Source: Klebsormidium nitens
Lineage: Eukaryota; Streptophyta; Klebsormidiophyceae; Klebsormidiales; Klebsormidiaceae
Reading direction: 5' to 3'
DNA length: 64,000 nt
Assembly (NCBI GenBank): GCA_000708835.1
Contig: DF237208.1
Coordinates: 1-64,000, forward strand
Shown piece after piece: positions 29,181-39,612 of the stretch. Both the position numbers and the translations under genes were made by a program. Numbering within the stretch: position 1 is the first letter of the stretch; each line of letters opens with the position of its first letter. The notes under the pieces are model-generated. The model did no database searches. It saw only the letters and a list, made by a program, of their open reading frames with translations, and had not been told where the DNA came from.

Positions 29181-32100
29181 ATGCCGCCGGCGGCGCCTAT
29201 GGCTGCTGACAGCCACAACGGGTGCCCTCCGCGGTTGGACCTCTTAGACGAGAGCCTGAAGGTGCTGCATGAGTTTGACGTCGGGGCGTTCGAGGGCCCC
29301 TGGAAGATAGATGCATCGGCGGCGGCGCTGAGGTAGGCGCCAGCTCAGCGTCATGTTTGCGAACAGAGGTAGTGAGGTTATGGTTTTGAGCTCGTGGTGG
29401 TCAAGGGACTCGAGGCGGCTCAATGAGTCTTTGCGATATGCCCTGGTTTCTGGTGCATGTCACTTGATGTTTCCTTTTATGAAGGTACGGGCTTAGATCG
29501 AGCTCGTAAAGAGACATTCATATACACAGGTTTCGGGCATTCTGATTGAGCATTGGAGTGGGCCTCTTTCAGATACCTTTCCAGGCTCTACATGAAATAA
29601 GAAGTTGGAGCCAGCTTGGCTTGTCAACAGAACACTTCATATGAAGTGTGATGTTGGCTGGTTTTTGGTTTTTAAGAGTATGAGCCGTAGGGTGGTGTGT
29701 TTGCTAATGGACCTTTTCTCAGTCGAACAGTCTGATTGCGACCGCGAGTCCTTTTGATTCTTGTTGAAAACAATTAGCAATCACTGTGCCTTAAGCAACT
29801 GCTGTACTTCCCCGTGAGGCTTTTGAGCGTAGCAAGCGGCTGTGAATTTACTTATCAAGGTGACCTTGCAGATTGTCTTGAAGGTTTGACAAGGTAGTGA
29901 CAGAAACCAGGGTAGTGACAGAAAGTCTGATATTTTTGAAAGAAGCATCAACTGTCTATCTCAGGGGAGGGGTTTGAGAAACTCTGGGGCAAAAGCTGGA
30001 AAGGTCTGTTGCGCTTCGGTTCGAGATACTGACTTTTATCTTCTTTTGACAAGACTCTCTTAAAGCATACATAGCTTTAGAATGTCAGAAGGTTAGCGCT
30101 GACACGCACTTGCTGCAAGATTGGAAAAAAGCAAAACTAGGTTCGCTGAGGGCACACTCTCATGTTCCATAACGAATCGCACCGGCATGGCTGTAGAGGA
30201 AAGTGGCTATCATGCCACGCAGTTAGAGGTTGGACACATCATCAGACTGCTTTTGGGACAACTTGTCACAACCGCTGATTTTTCAGACCCGTTTCTTTTG
30301 ACTCTCCAGGGCCATCAATCCGATTCGGGTTATCACGGATGCGATTAAGGTCCAGCCGCATGCGGGGAAGGAGCTCCTGTCTGTTGCCATTGGTGAGCTC
30401 AGTGCATGAAGTCCGGCAACGATTGTTATCGTCGGCGATTTAGCATCAGCTCGTGGACCACCTTGAGGAGTTTCCTTATACTTGATGTCGTTTCTGACCA
30501 AGAACTTCATGTTTGGTCGTTCCTGCGGACTATTTGTTGTGCCGTCCCTTTTGAAAGTGTTTCTGCAACGATGACGGTGCCCATCTTAGAGCTTTGCTTT
30601 TGGTTGAAGTTGTTTTTTGATGTTGATCGTCTCTCTTCGACCGGTGAATCGTTCGAGTTTCGAAGCCACCTTGCGCTTATTCCTTGCTTCTACGAGGATT
30701 TTCACCACCTGCCTTTTCAAACCCCTCTTCTCTTGCACATTATTGTACTACCTGATTCAATGTCCCATCCCTGTGAAACTTGCACCTTGAACCTTGAACC
30801 TCGATCTCAACAGAAGCCGCACGGTTAGGAGCTTGCACAATCTCTTTCGTAGCTTCGACCGCTCCCCTTTCGATGCGACCTGCTTACAACTCTATATTGC
30901 CCCCTTCCCCTCTATCTGCGGCCTTTTTCCTCTCCGTCCTTCCAAAACAGAACTTATCTCAAGAACGGTTGTTATTTTCAACAGGCGACCCCTGCGTGTT
31001 TGGCAATTTGCAAGCCCCCAAAATCGCGTCCGAAGCCCTCATACGAGCGGTCCAGAGCGGCGCTCACAACGGGTACACCAACTCTCTTGGCCTGCCCGAG
31101 TGTCGAGAGGCCGTCGCAGAGTATCACAATGCGCGCCTGCCGCGCTGCCAGCGGGTAGCGGTGGACGACGTCATCGTGACGTCAGGGTGCTCGCAGGCGC
31201 TGCAGGTGAGGCATCGAAGCAAGCGGTGCATGTCTTGGTTCCGGTTTTCGAAGTACCTCCGTGGCCTAAGTTCGGTATATCTGCAAAAACGGTCGGTACG
31301 AGTCTTTCATCGGAGAGGAAGGTTCTGGTCAAGTCTGATATGATGGTCTTTCGTAGCGTTGTCTGTGATGCTCCCATCTCGTTCTTTGCTGGACGCTCCT
31401 CTCGGGGTTCCACCAGTGTTACCTTCTCTTTTTCTCGGCTTGAGCTGTTTTGCCCAAATTTTGACCTTACTAAAGGTCTTGCAAACCTTGTTGCACCGAA
31501 GCATCGTTCCCATCAAGTGATCGCACATGAAACCTTTTCTCGACACTGCAGGTCGTTTATGCGTGTCTGGCCAACCCCGGTGCCAACATCCTGCTTCCCC
31601 GTCCTGGCTTCCCGCTCTACCTCTCCCTCGCTCAATACTTCGACATCGAAGTTCGGTTCTACGATCTTCTGGTACGCCCTCGCCTCTTGTTTTCTTCTTT
31701 TTTGTGATATACCACAGGGAGAAGCGTGATTTAGCCTTCGGGGGGTGCGGTCCTGTCGTAATCACATCATTTTCAGGGTTCTATGATAGCTCACAAATTT
31801 ATCCTTCGGGGATGCGGTTCTGTCGGAATTACATTAATTCCAGAGTTCTATGATAGCTCACAAGTAAGCGGGTTATGCTCTTGGCCACCAGCGCACCTCT
31901 GCCTCTCGATTCAGCTCTTTGATTCATTGATGACTGTTTATTTCCTGGTCGCATCATCAATACCCCAGGGGCTCGATGTGAACGCACTCATCGATGAGTC
32001 GGATCAAGAGCCTATGGGCTGCGAGATGAGGGCCTCGAAGATGTCTCAGCGCAGATTTGCGAGCTCTTCAGAATAGAGTAAAAGCAGCTGAAGGAGTATA

Positions 32101-35100
32101 GTGAAGAACGGATTTGTCAGGTCTGTGCGCTGGAAGTCCCGGCCCTCTCCGTCTGTTTTCACACGGTCCTACTCCTCGTCCGATGACACGCCAAGCGCAG
32201 CGGGAGGCAGGTCCGGACCAATGCCGTGCTCACTAGTTGAGATTATGGATATGACGTAAAGCAATCTCACTTCGTTTCAACTTCACACCCTGTTGGAGAC
32301 ATTCCTTTGTCAGATCACGTGGCTTTCGGCCGTATTCACAGCGGGCTGCCACCCGTTCTCTTGACCGGCCGAGCGCAGCTGAGAGGCAGATCCGGAGCAG
32401 ATCGGCGCGCTGAGAAGGCTAGTACTCAAAACGAAAACTTCTTTTTTCTACGTTCCTGTCACTCACTGCGCTTCCGCCGGTCTTCACGCCGGTTCTTCCT
32501 CCGCCTCCTTACAGGCCGAGCGCGGATGGGAGGCCGACCCGTACCAAAATTGCATGCTGACCAACAAGCACACGGTGTCAAGGCTAGTACTCTCAGTAAA
32601 ATAACGTTCCTGTCACTCACTGCGCTTTCCGCCCGTCTTCACGCCGATTCTTCCCTCCTTCTCTTGACAGGCCGAGCGCGGTTGGGAGGCCGACCCGGAG
32701 CAGATCCGCGCGCTGACCAACAAGCATACGGTGGCGCTGCTGATTTGCAACCCGGGTAATCCGAGCGGCGCCGTTTACAGTCGACGGCACCTGCAAGAGC
32801 TGGCGGACTTGGCGGCCGGTTTGCGGATACCCATCATCGCGGATGAGGTTTACGGGGTGAGTTTCTTGGGATTGGACGCCAGTCGCCCATAACGAATCTC
32901 GCAAATTTATGGGACACTGGATTTGACGCCAGTCACCCTTTACGGATTTGCGGGAAACTGGGTTGTAACTCGATACCAGATACCGATCGTTCTGGACGAG
33001 GAATTTGGGGAGGTGGCTTGAAATCCGATATCGGGGAGACACATCATCGTTGACCTGAGTCATGGGGTGAGAGGTTTGGGAGTCGCAGTTGAACGACTTT
33101 CTACTTGAACAAGCATCAGGTTGTCCTTTCTTTCCGCCTCACGCCCTTAGCCCCATGTCCGCTAACATCTATTACCTTCCCTCTCAGGGCATGGTTTTCG
33201 AAGGCCGGGAGTTTGTACCGATTGCCTCCGTCGCACTCCTTATGATTGTTGACCCCAATCCCATTCTTCCCTCAGGGCACAATGTCCGAAGGCCGGGAGT
33301 TTGTACCGATCGCCTCCGTTACCTGCCACATGCTTGCCAATCTTATTCCTTTGTCCCTCAGGTTATGGTTTCAGAAGGCCGAGAGTTTTATCGATCGCCT
33401 CCATTAACCACCACATGATTGCTAACCTCAATTCCATTCTCCCCTCAGGGCATGGTGTTCGAAGGACGGGAGTTCGTACCGATTGCCTCCGTTGCGCACC
33501 GGACGCCCGTCCTGACTGTGGGCGGCATCTCGAAGCGGTGGCTGGTGCCCGGGTGGCGCCTCGGGTGGCTCATCCTGAACGACCCGATCGGGGTTCTGAC
33601 GGACTCATCCTTTCGGGAGGCAGCGGTCAAGATGATGCAGATGCTGATGGGGCCGGCAACGATTACACAGGTGCGGGTTTCCAAAAAATTGAGAGAACGG
33701 TGGGGGAGGGGAAACGTGAGAAACTAAAGAACATTTGGAGCGTCGAGTCTCTGTCTGACGTGGACGATCTCCCTTGTGGTGATTCTGCTCAGAACAACAT
33801 TTTGTTTTGTCCGACGATCTACATTTGGCTCACAACAACCTCTTGTTGTGTCCGATGGTCCCAGGCATCCGCCTTGAGGCCGTTCCGTTCCGCTCAAGAC
33901 CGCATGGCCGTGTTCCGCAAGTCGTTCCGTTCTGCCGTCAAGTTATTATTGGTGAAGCCCGTGCCAGGGAATCTCTGATTCGTTCTTCCAAGTCTCTCAA
34001 TCCGCTCAATCCGCCTCCAGCGTTTTGCTCGGCTGCCGCCGTCTTAACGGGAGACACCATCTTTCGATGGCACCCCGCTCCGACGTCAATCCGCAATCCG
34101 TTCGTTCTTGCAATCTTTTTCGTCACGCCTAGCTTCTCTCCCATGCCAAGATTGAAGGTGGCACCTTAGCTTCTCGTCCATAGCCGAGGAGTTGAAGATC
34201 CTCAAATCCGCTTGCAGGCCGCCGTCCCAACAATCTTGCGAGAGACGCCAGCGGAGTTTTTCGACGGAACCCTGCGGCAGCTGCAAGCGGGGGCTGACTA
34301 CTGTGTGGAGCGGATAGCGCGGATCCGAGGGCTCGAGTGCCCGGGGCGGCCGCACGGGTCCATGTTTTTGATGGTAACCCAGACCGGGGATCTTAACCGG
34401 GCATGTTTTGAGGCTCGCCGAGGTTCTCTTGTTCGTTGTTTTCTACACAAACCTGCTTTTGGATTCCTTTTCAGCCTACTACGGTCAGCGGAGCTGCGGG
34501 TGCTCGAGTGCCCGGAGCGACCGCATGGGTCCATGTTTCTTGTGATGAGCAAGATCGGAGAGTCCGATTGGATTCAACGGGGCAAGTCCCTGATTCCCCT
34601 TGTTTTCAAAAGTTGGGCATATTTTGTTTTCTCTTTCGTGCTCGTCCGTGTAAGGTTTTTTGAGTTGTCCCAGAGCAGCATACTCATAGCTGATCACAAA
34701 AAAATTTCTCAAAACATCGAAGATGTGAGAACGCAAGGAGAGGACAAGTTTTCACTCTGCTCGAATCCTCGCTTGGTTTCTTTTGTTGCCCAGCGAAGTC
34801 TTATTTTTGCGGAGTTTCCTCTGTCTCGCCAGTGTTCTGACCTGAGATCTGGAAGTCGTCCCCGTATGCAGCGGCTTACTCTCTTTATCCAGTTTCAGGC
34901 AGAAGATTTTCTGAATGTAAGGCGACACTGCCAGTACTATATTTCGCATCTCTCAGCGGAAAAGAGCGTTCCGCTCCGGTCTCGATTCCGATCCGCTCCG
35001 CTTGGTATTCGTTCCGTCCCAGTCTCATTCCGGCAGCTTCTTAGTCTCAGTCATTCCGCCCGGTTTACAGGCCCGGTTACGAGCGGGCGCCTTCCCGGCC

Positions 35101-36032
35101 TTCGAGTCCGACGTCGAGTTCGCGCGGGAGCTGCTCCAAGAGGAGGCCGTCGTGCTACTGCCGGGTAAGACTGCAACTCTTGTTAACCCAAAAACACTTG
35201 TTAACCCAAAGCGCGGAATGTTCCGTGCCGCTAACTGCAGAGTAGCAGAAGCTGTTGCGAGTCTCTTGCCACAAAATCAGAGGCTTTTAACATACCACTT
35301 AGAGGGCAAAACAGCAGAGGGCAAAACAGCAGATCTTGTCATGCATCTGACAGGAAGAGCAGAGTTTTTCACGAGGTTCTCTGGTTGTTTAAGGTCGGGC
35401 GTTCTTGCAGTGGACTGCTAGAGAGCTCGAGTGAAGGCGGACTGCAGTTCAGCTCGGTCGAGGCCCTATCGAAGGATGACAATTGTATCTTGGTGCCACG
35501 TGCGCATTGGTGCCACGTGCGCATCGTCGGTGCAAATTCAAGGGTTGCACTCGAATAAGTCATGGAGTATACTCACCACCCTTTTGTCAAGCTCAACAAC
35601 AGTGGAGTCCAGGGGAGCGATCTAGTCTGCGCTGAAAACGTGGTCCTTGGGATGGCCCATTTTATGATGTCTTACGGCCCCGACATCGACGGGATGTTTG
35701 ACAAACTCGTCGAGCATGCTATGGCAAGGTATGGAGTGGGGCCGAGAGACCATCCCAAGGAGCAGCGGATAGTGGTGTTCCGGAAATACGGAAAGCGCCG
35801 GCTTTTAGATCCGGAGGGGATTGCGGAGAGGCTAAGAGTTTCGTTTAACGTGAGTGCCATTGCCCTGACAGGTCGTTTCGTCGGTTTTGCAGGCACAGCG
35901 TTTGGTGCAGTCGGTTGGCTGCGCGTCGTCTTCGTGGCCCCCCTCTCCATCCTAGAACGGGTCTGGGACCGGGTCGAGGCCTTCTGCGATCGGCATGCCG
36001 TCAGCGGCGAGACACTCCCCTGCAAAGAGTAG
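29181..36032 (+). CDS. Tyrosine aminotransferase / nicotianamine aminotransferase family (PLP enzyme)
   Basis: Nine exons: 29181-29332, 30310-30392, 30985-31205, 31552-31671, 32671-32856, 33449-33670, 34218-34373, 35071-35164 and 35893-36032. They join in phase to 457 aa. Class I/II aminotransferase landmarks in order are [11 protein letters not shown], the substrate-loop [43 protein letters not shown] (~219-225), IADEVYG (~248-254), the PLP lysine in [13 protein letters not shown] (Lys ~283), HGSMFLM and the C-terminal [13 protein letters not shown] with its carboxylate-binding Arg. The family transaminates tyrosine to 4-hydroxyphenylpyruvate, feeding tocopherol and plastoquinone synthesis; related plant enzymes use nicotianamine. 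The exact substrate cannot be set from sequence. Introns 5, 7 and especially those before exons 5 and 6 hold tandem copies of exon edges. Confidence 0.93.
29884..29925. repeat. Short direct repeat in aminotransferase intron 1
   Basis: GGTAGTGACAGAAA is present twice in tandem, about 24 bp apart. It is a minor slippage-type duplication within intron 1. Confidence 0.7.
31745..31865 (+). repeat. 66-bp duplication in aminotransferase intron 4
   Basis: TTCTATGATAGCTCACAA occurs at 31779 and 31845. Each copy is preceded by a unit with (G/A)TGCGGT(C/T)CTGTCG. The repeated core resembles the end of exon 4 (GGTTCTACGATCTTCTG), and the second copy runs into GTAAGC, a donor-like site. It may be a decayed copy of the exon 4 3' edge; the duplication is clear, the link to exon 4 weaker. 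Confidence 0.55.
32190..32670 (+). repeat. Tandem copies of aminotransferase exon 5 5' edge
   Basis: The real exon 5 starts at 32671 with GCCGAGCGCGGTTGGGAGG. Related stretches start at 32190 (GCCAAGCGCAGCGGGAGG), 32368 (GCCGAGCGCAGCTGAGAGG) and 32515 (GCCGAGCGCGGATGGGAGG). Spacings are 178, 147 and 156 bp. The 32515 copy keeps a TTACAG acceptor and runs on to GCTGACCAACAAGCACACGG. The 32368 copy has lost the AG (TTGACCG), and the 32190 copy is the most diverged. The sequence between copies (CACTGCGCTT...CGTCTTCACGCC) is repeated too. Confidence 0.85.
33188..33511 (+). repeat. Four-unit tandem array of aminotransferase exon 6 5' edge
   Basis: CTCAG followed by GGCATGGTTTTCGAAGG-type sequence starts at 33188, 33276, 33362 and 33449, with spacings of 88, 86 and 87 bp. 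All encode versions of [15 protein letters not shown]; only the last (33449) continues into the PLP-lysine exon. Copies two and three carry substitutions (GTMSEG, VMVSEG). All four keep a pyrimidine-rich tract and a CAG acceptor. Confidence 0.93.
34485..34560 (+). repeat. Copy of aminotransferase exon 7 3' edge in intron 7
   Basis: GTGCTCGAGTGCCCGGAGCG...CCGCATGGGTCCATGTTTCTTGTGATG copies the end of exon 7 (GGGCTCGAGTGCCCGGGGCG...CGCACGGGTCCATGTTTTTGATG before GTAACC), 171 bp downstream of the original. The copy still encodes [13 protein letters not shown]. Confidence 0.88.
35178..35345. repeat. Short tandem duplications in aminotransferase intron 8
   Basis: CTTGTTAACCCAAA is doubled near 35180-35212 and AGAGGGCAAAACAGC near 35300-35333. 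Further along the same intron TTGGTGCCACGTGCGCAT is doubled near 35490-35525. They are independent small slippage-type repeats. Confidence 0.8.
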
Positions 36033-37752
36033 GACTCTAGAGGCAGACCGATCGCTCGAATTCTCAGTAGCGTAGGCCTACGAGCACAGAACATGATTCG
36101 TTGCCGTGCAATGAAAGTTACTAGTGTGAGCTTGTATATTACTGCGGAGGTTGAAAGCTTAGGACTGTAGTTTTGGCCCCGCGGATTCGAACGCAGGTTT
36201 TAGTCTCAGGTATGGTAACAAAGGCGGCTGGATATCCGTTTACAGATTTCGGTCCTTGCACTGAAGTCGGCAGGCTCAAGTGTTGCACCGAGCCGGTAGA
36301 CTAGGAGGACGTTTGCAGTAAGGGATTGTAGGCGTTCAATGGAAGCATGTAACACAACGGAGTTTTAGCTCCTTCCACTGATCATTTTTTTTGAAGTTGT
36401 TATTCTGGACAGAGTGTCACTTGCTATACTTTATAACAACAAATCTGTCACCCGCGCACCATCTGAGCGTCTCGGTCAAGCTTCTGTGCTGCTGAACAAA
36501 CACTTTAGGCGTCGAGTGTTGTTCAAGAAGCGTTTGCTAACGGTCGATCTGACATGTTCGAAACAAGACAGCGCCATATCGTTTTCGTTCGCCTTCTAAA
36601 CAAGAAAGCGCTATATTGTTTTCGTTCGCCTTCTATCCGGCAAATGCTTGAGACTGTAATTGCGTAGGCTAGCGCCCGGGGGCCTGGGCTCCGCAGAAGG
36701 GCCACGTCAAGACCAGCTAAGAATCCGCGCTCGTCGTGACTCTGCCCTTTGGACGCAACCGCGGCTGTCCACATGCTTCATTGAATGAGTTTCTGTTTGG
36801 AGTCCGCGATCTGGGTTCGCTAGCTCGTATCAATGTACCTGGGTGACCGAGTGTACAGCAAGAATCGGTGAAGAATTGATCGACCGCCGTTCGACCCATC
36901 TTTGAAAGCAAGGTCGGCGCAATGATGCTCCATACTACGCTAGACATAATTCATTTGATCAACCTGGACGGAAAAGCTTTCTTTTGCTTGGCATGTCTGA
37001 ACAGCTTTTCATCTAATGGCACATGTCTAAACTGTTGTGGAATAAGTTAAAATCAAGAAGCGGCTCCTCTAAGCGTGAGACCTGTCTTGGACAATCTGAG
37101 CTTTATAGTGTAACGTGACGTTTGATCCTCAAGAATGCGAACACCTGAGCATGTAGATTTATTTGAAACGGTAGTGAAAACGTTCATGGTATCTCAGTTC
37201 TGACACAGCGATGCGCACAAATGATCGACATTTGTGTGGGCAGTGTTTGAGTTCTACAGAACAGGCACGGAACAACCTCTTCAATCCATTTTAACAGGGA
37301 CACTTGCATTCCTCCATCTCTTCGCAAACGAGCCACCCTTGGACAGGGCAGCGAACCACGAAATATCTGTTGCTCTACGTGATGTGTGTATTTTTGTATG
37401 TCACTCAGCCCCGCAACCATCAATCGTTTGCTTCAACATGAATGGGACACCGACCGGAGTGCTTGAACGCTGCACACTTTCTCGATACGGAACTTTCAGT
37501 TTGACAGGACTTCGACCTGGCTCAGAAACGCCATGAATTGCACGGACATACATACCTGAAACTCAAGATATCACAAGAAACGCAATTGAGCAGGTCTGCA
37601 TTGACATCTTTTGGACCGCTATATCACGTCATAATGTAGTACATCACGAGAAGTAGGGACTTTACCCCCTTGCTTCCTGTCCTCCCACTATAGACCAGCA
37701 TTAGCAAGAAGCTGTCAAGAGTTATCACTCGGTTACTACCATGGTATGCCCT
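36033..37752. other. Convergent intergenic, aminotransferase / F-box LRR
   Basis: No supported gene. It holds a 36-bp tandem pair (36562-36634, ACAAGA(C/A)AGCGC(C/T)ATAT(C/T)GTTTTCGTTCGCC). A 100-residue frame near 37,234-37,536 starts only from GTG and has no recognisable domain. Confidence 0.35.
36562..36634. repeat. 36-bp tandem duplication
   Basis: Two adjacent units of about 36 bp share the ACAAGA-AGCGC-ATAT-GTTTTCGTTCGCCTTCTA pattern with three substitutions. The repeat is intergenic. Confidence 0.85.
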
Positions 37753-39453
37753 TCATTCAGCGATCTGAGAACCAACAAACTCTACCAAGTCCCCTCCCAG
37801 CCAACTCGAATGCCGCCAGTTCTTCCAGTCTCCCACAGAGTCCCAGTACTGCAGCATAGGGCACAGGCGTACACGCAATCGCTGCAGTAACGGCCATGTA
37901 GCTTTCCCAATCCCTCTTGGAAGCTCATTGATTGGCAATTCTCCTAATTTCAAGTCCTCTAGTCTACTCCAAGATTTGACGGAGGTTGGAAGAGAACGAA
38001 GTGATTTGCATCTTGAAAGCTCAACGGACCTGAGGCTTCTCCAGGCTCCCACGGTTTCAGGCAGCCTACTCAGATAGGCGCAATCAGACATCTTGAAGTC
38101 CTCTAGAAGCTGCCAGCCAGAGACAGAGTCAGGCAGAGAGCGCAAAGCGTTGCAAGCCCTAATCTCTACCTTCTTCAGCCTTGACCACCTGCCGACCTCG
38201 TCTGGCAAGCACCTGGGGCTTGGGCACGTGTCCAGCTTCATCTCTTCAAGAGAGATCCAACCACCGACACCTTCCGAAAGAGCTCTTAGATTTTGGCAGT
38301 CCAGAAAGGTGGCGCTTCGTAGTAATTGCCAGTTTGCAACTCTCTGAGGAAGCCCTGTAAAGGGAGATTCTATATTGAGAACTCTATTCAAAGATCCGAC
38401 GATCCGAATACTCGTCAACAATCTCCACAATTCAACAGGATCCTGGGGGTTGGTTCCACTCAGTATAAAGTCAGGGATGTCCAGACTCCGTAAGCCTGTC
38501 CACTCTCTTGAAGTTCGTGAAGGTTTCTTCATTCTTGGACAGCGATCGAGGCTCAGCTTCTGGATGCTCCGCCAGGAGTCAACCTCTGACCGGAAGCCTT
38601 CGAAGTTCCATACACCACGGAGAGCCAACGACTCGAGTCGCGTCCATGCCTTGACTCCTTGTGGAAGCTTCTTCAGCTTGAAACAATCTCGCAGAGCTAG
38701 ATCTTTTAAGTTTACCCAATGCTCCACTTCTTCGGGCAGCTCTTTGAGGTCGTGACATGAGGTTAGCCTGACATGCGTCAGCATGGACCAGTTCCTAACA
38801 CTTGAAGGGAGGCTTCTGAGGTACAGGCAGTGTCCCTGGACGTCCAAACGTCTCAAACCTGTCCACTTTCCGACGTCATCGGGAAGCTCCTTCATTCGAA
38901 GCACATAATCTGAAGATACAGAAAGGCTCTCCAAACTGTTGCACTTCCAAACAAAGCTTGGCAGGTCACTGGCTCTGCCGTCAAAGCTGATATTCTGAAA
39001 GTCGAGATGCTTTATGGTCTGCAAAAGGCGAGGCTCAGCAGCCAGCGGGTTTAGCTCTGAATCAGATGTATGAATACCACCTTCAAAGATGCAGAACCTA
39101 TTTGCATTTGGAAAAGTCTCGAGTAGCTGTCGAAGGCGTTGGCTCATTGTGTTGCCTTTCTGGCGCTCTGACAATCTGCTTGTAGCGTTGGAGGTCCTTA
39201 TGGTCACCGTTGTGGCCGCTGCTCTCCCAATTGCACACCAGTCCTTACAAACTTCGGTAAAGCTTCTGAGCTGAGAACCATGCTTGAAATTGTACGACGG
39301 ACTTTGTTCAAGAAGAGTCGCTATATGGAAGAGGACATCCTGAGGTAGGCACTCCAAGGACGACTTCGCTTTTGCTAAAGGAGGATGCCAAAGTGCCATT
39401 TGCTCGTAGAGATGTAGGATAGTGTTCTGCCTTCCCGAATCCCAGCGCCTCAT
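37753..39453 (-). CDS. F-box / leucine-rich-repeat protein (intronless)
   Basis: A single uninterrupted minus-strand frame gives 566 aa from the ATG at 39453 (MRRWDSGRQN) to TGA at 37753-37755. The frame stays open upstream but only to a GTG (39576), so the ATG is preferred unless an upstream exon exists. An F-box-like segment lies at ~31-80 (LECLPQDVLFHIATLL...SFTEVCKDWCAIGRAA). About a dozen LRRs follow with ~24-residue spacing, each with L..LP..V..W..L..L..- and C-L-type strands (LRSLPSSVRNWSMLTHVRL, LRSLPDSVSGWQLLEDFKM). The W after the LP motif recurs in nearly all repeats. Such proteins act as substrate receptors of SCF ubiquitin ligases or in plant-type recognition. The substrate is unknown. 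It stands out as intronless among intron-rich neighbours. Confidence 0.85.
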   Translation of the reverse strand: MRRWDSGRQNTILHLYEQMALWHPPLAKAKSSLECLPQDVLFHIATLLEQSPSYNFKHGSQLRSFTEVCKDWCAIGRAAATTVTIRTSNATSRLSERQKGNTMSQRLRQLLETFPNANRFCIFEGGIHTSDSELNPLAAEPRLLQTIKHLDFQNISFDGRASDLPSFVWKCNSLESLSVSSDYVLRMKELPDDVGKWTGLRRLDVQGHCLYLRSLPSSVRNWSMLTHVRLTSCHDLKELPEEVEHWVNLKDLALRDCFKLKKLPQGVKAWTRLESLALRGVWNFEGFRSEVDSWRSIQKLSLDRCPRMKKPSRTSREWTGLRSLDIPDFILSGTNPQDPVELWRLLTSIRIVGSLNRVLNIESPFTGLPQRVANWQLLRSATFLDCQNLRALSEGVGGWISLEEMKLDTCPSPRCLPDEVGRWSRLKKVEIRACNALRSLPDSVSGWQLLEDFKMSDCAYLSRLPETVGAWRSLRSVELSRCKSLRSLPTSVKSWSRLEDLKLGELPINELPRGIGKATWPLLQRLRVRLCPMLQYWDSVGDWKNWRHSSWLGGDLVEFVGSQIAE

Positions 39454-39483
39454 ACCACATAAAATCCTTGTTGAAGTCACTTT

Positions 39484-39612
39484 CAATCTGCAAAATTCTG
39501 CCGCGACCGCCCGCCGCGGCCGCAGTTCTTGGCGCGCAGCTGTACCAAATCTGAATCCCTGAGCGGCTGAACTCACGCCGCGCGGCGACCTTAGCCCGCG
39601 GGCGGCCGCGCG
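39484..39612. other. CpG-rich block upstream of F-box LRR
   Basis: This is a dense GC block with CCGCCGCGGCCGC and GGGCGGCCGCGCG, directly upstream of the minus-strand LRR start. It probably covers the promoter or 5' leader. It resembles the block near 940-1022. Confidence 0.5.

Noticed and set aside
36170-36205. tRNA-like T-loop (GTTCGAATC on the minus strand)
   Set aside because: The flanking bases do not form a 5-bp T stem and no anticodon or D arm was found.
39454-39576. N-terminal extension of the F-box LRR protein
   Set aside because: The frame is open but starts only at GTG inside a CpG-rich block; the ATG at 39453 is the normal start.
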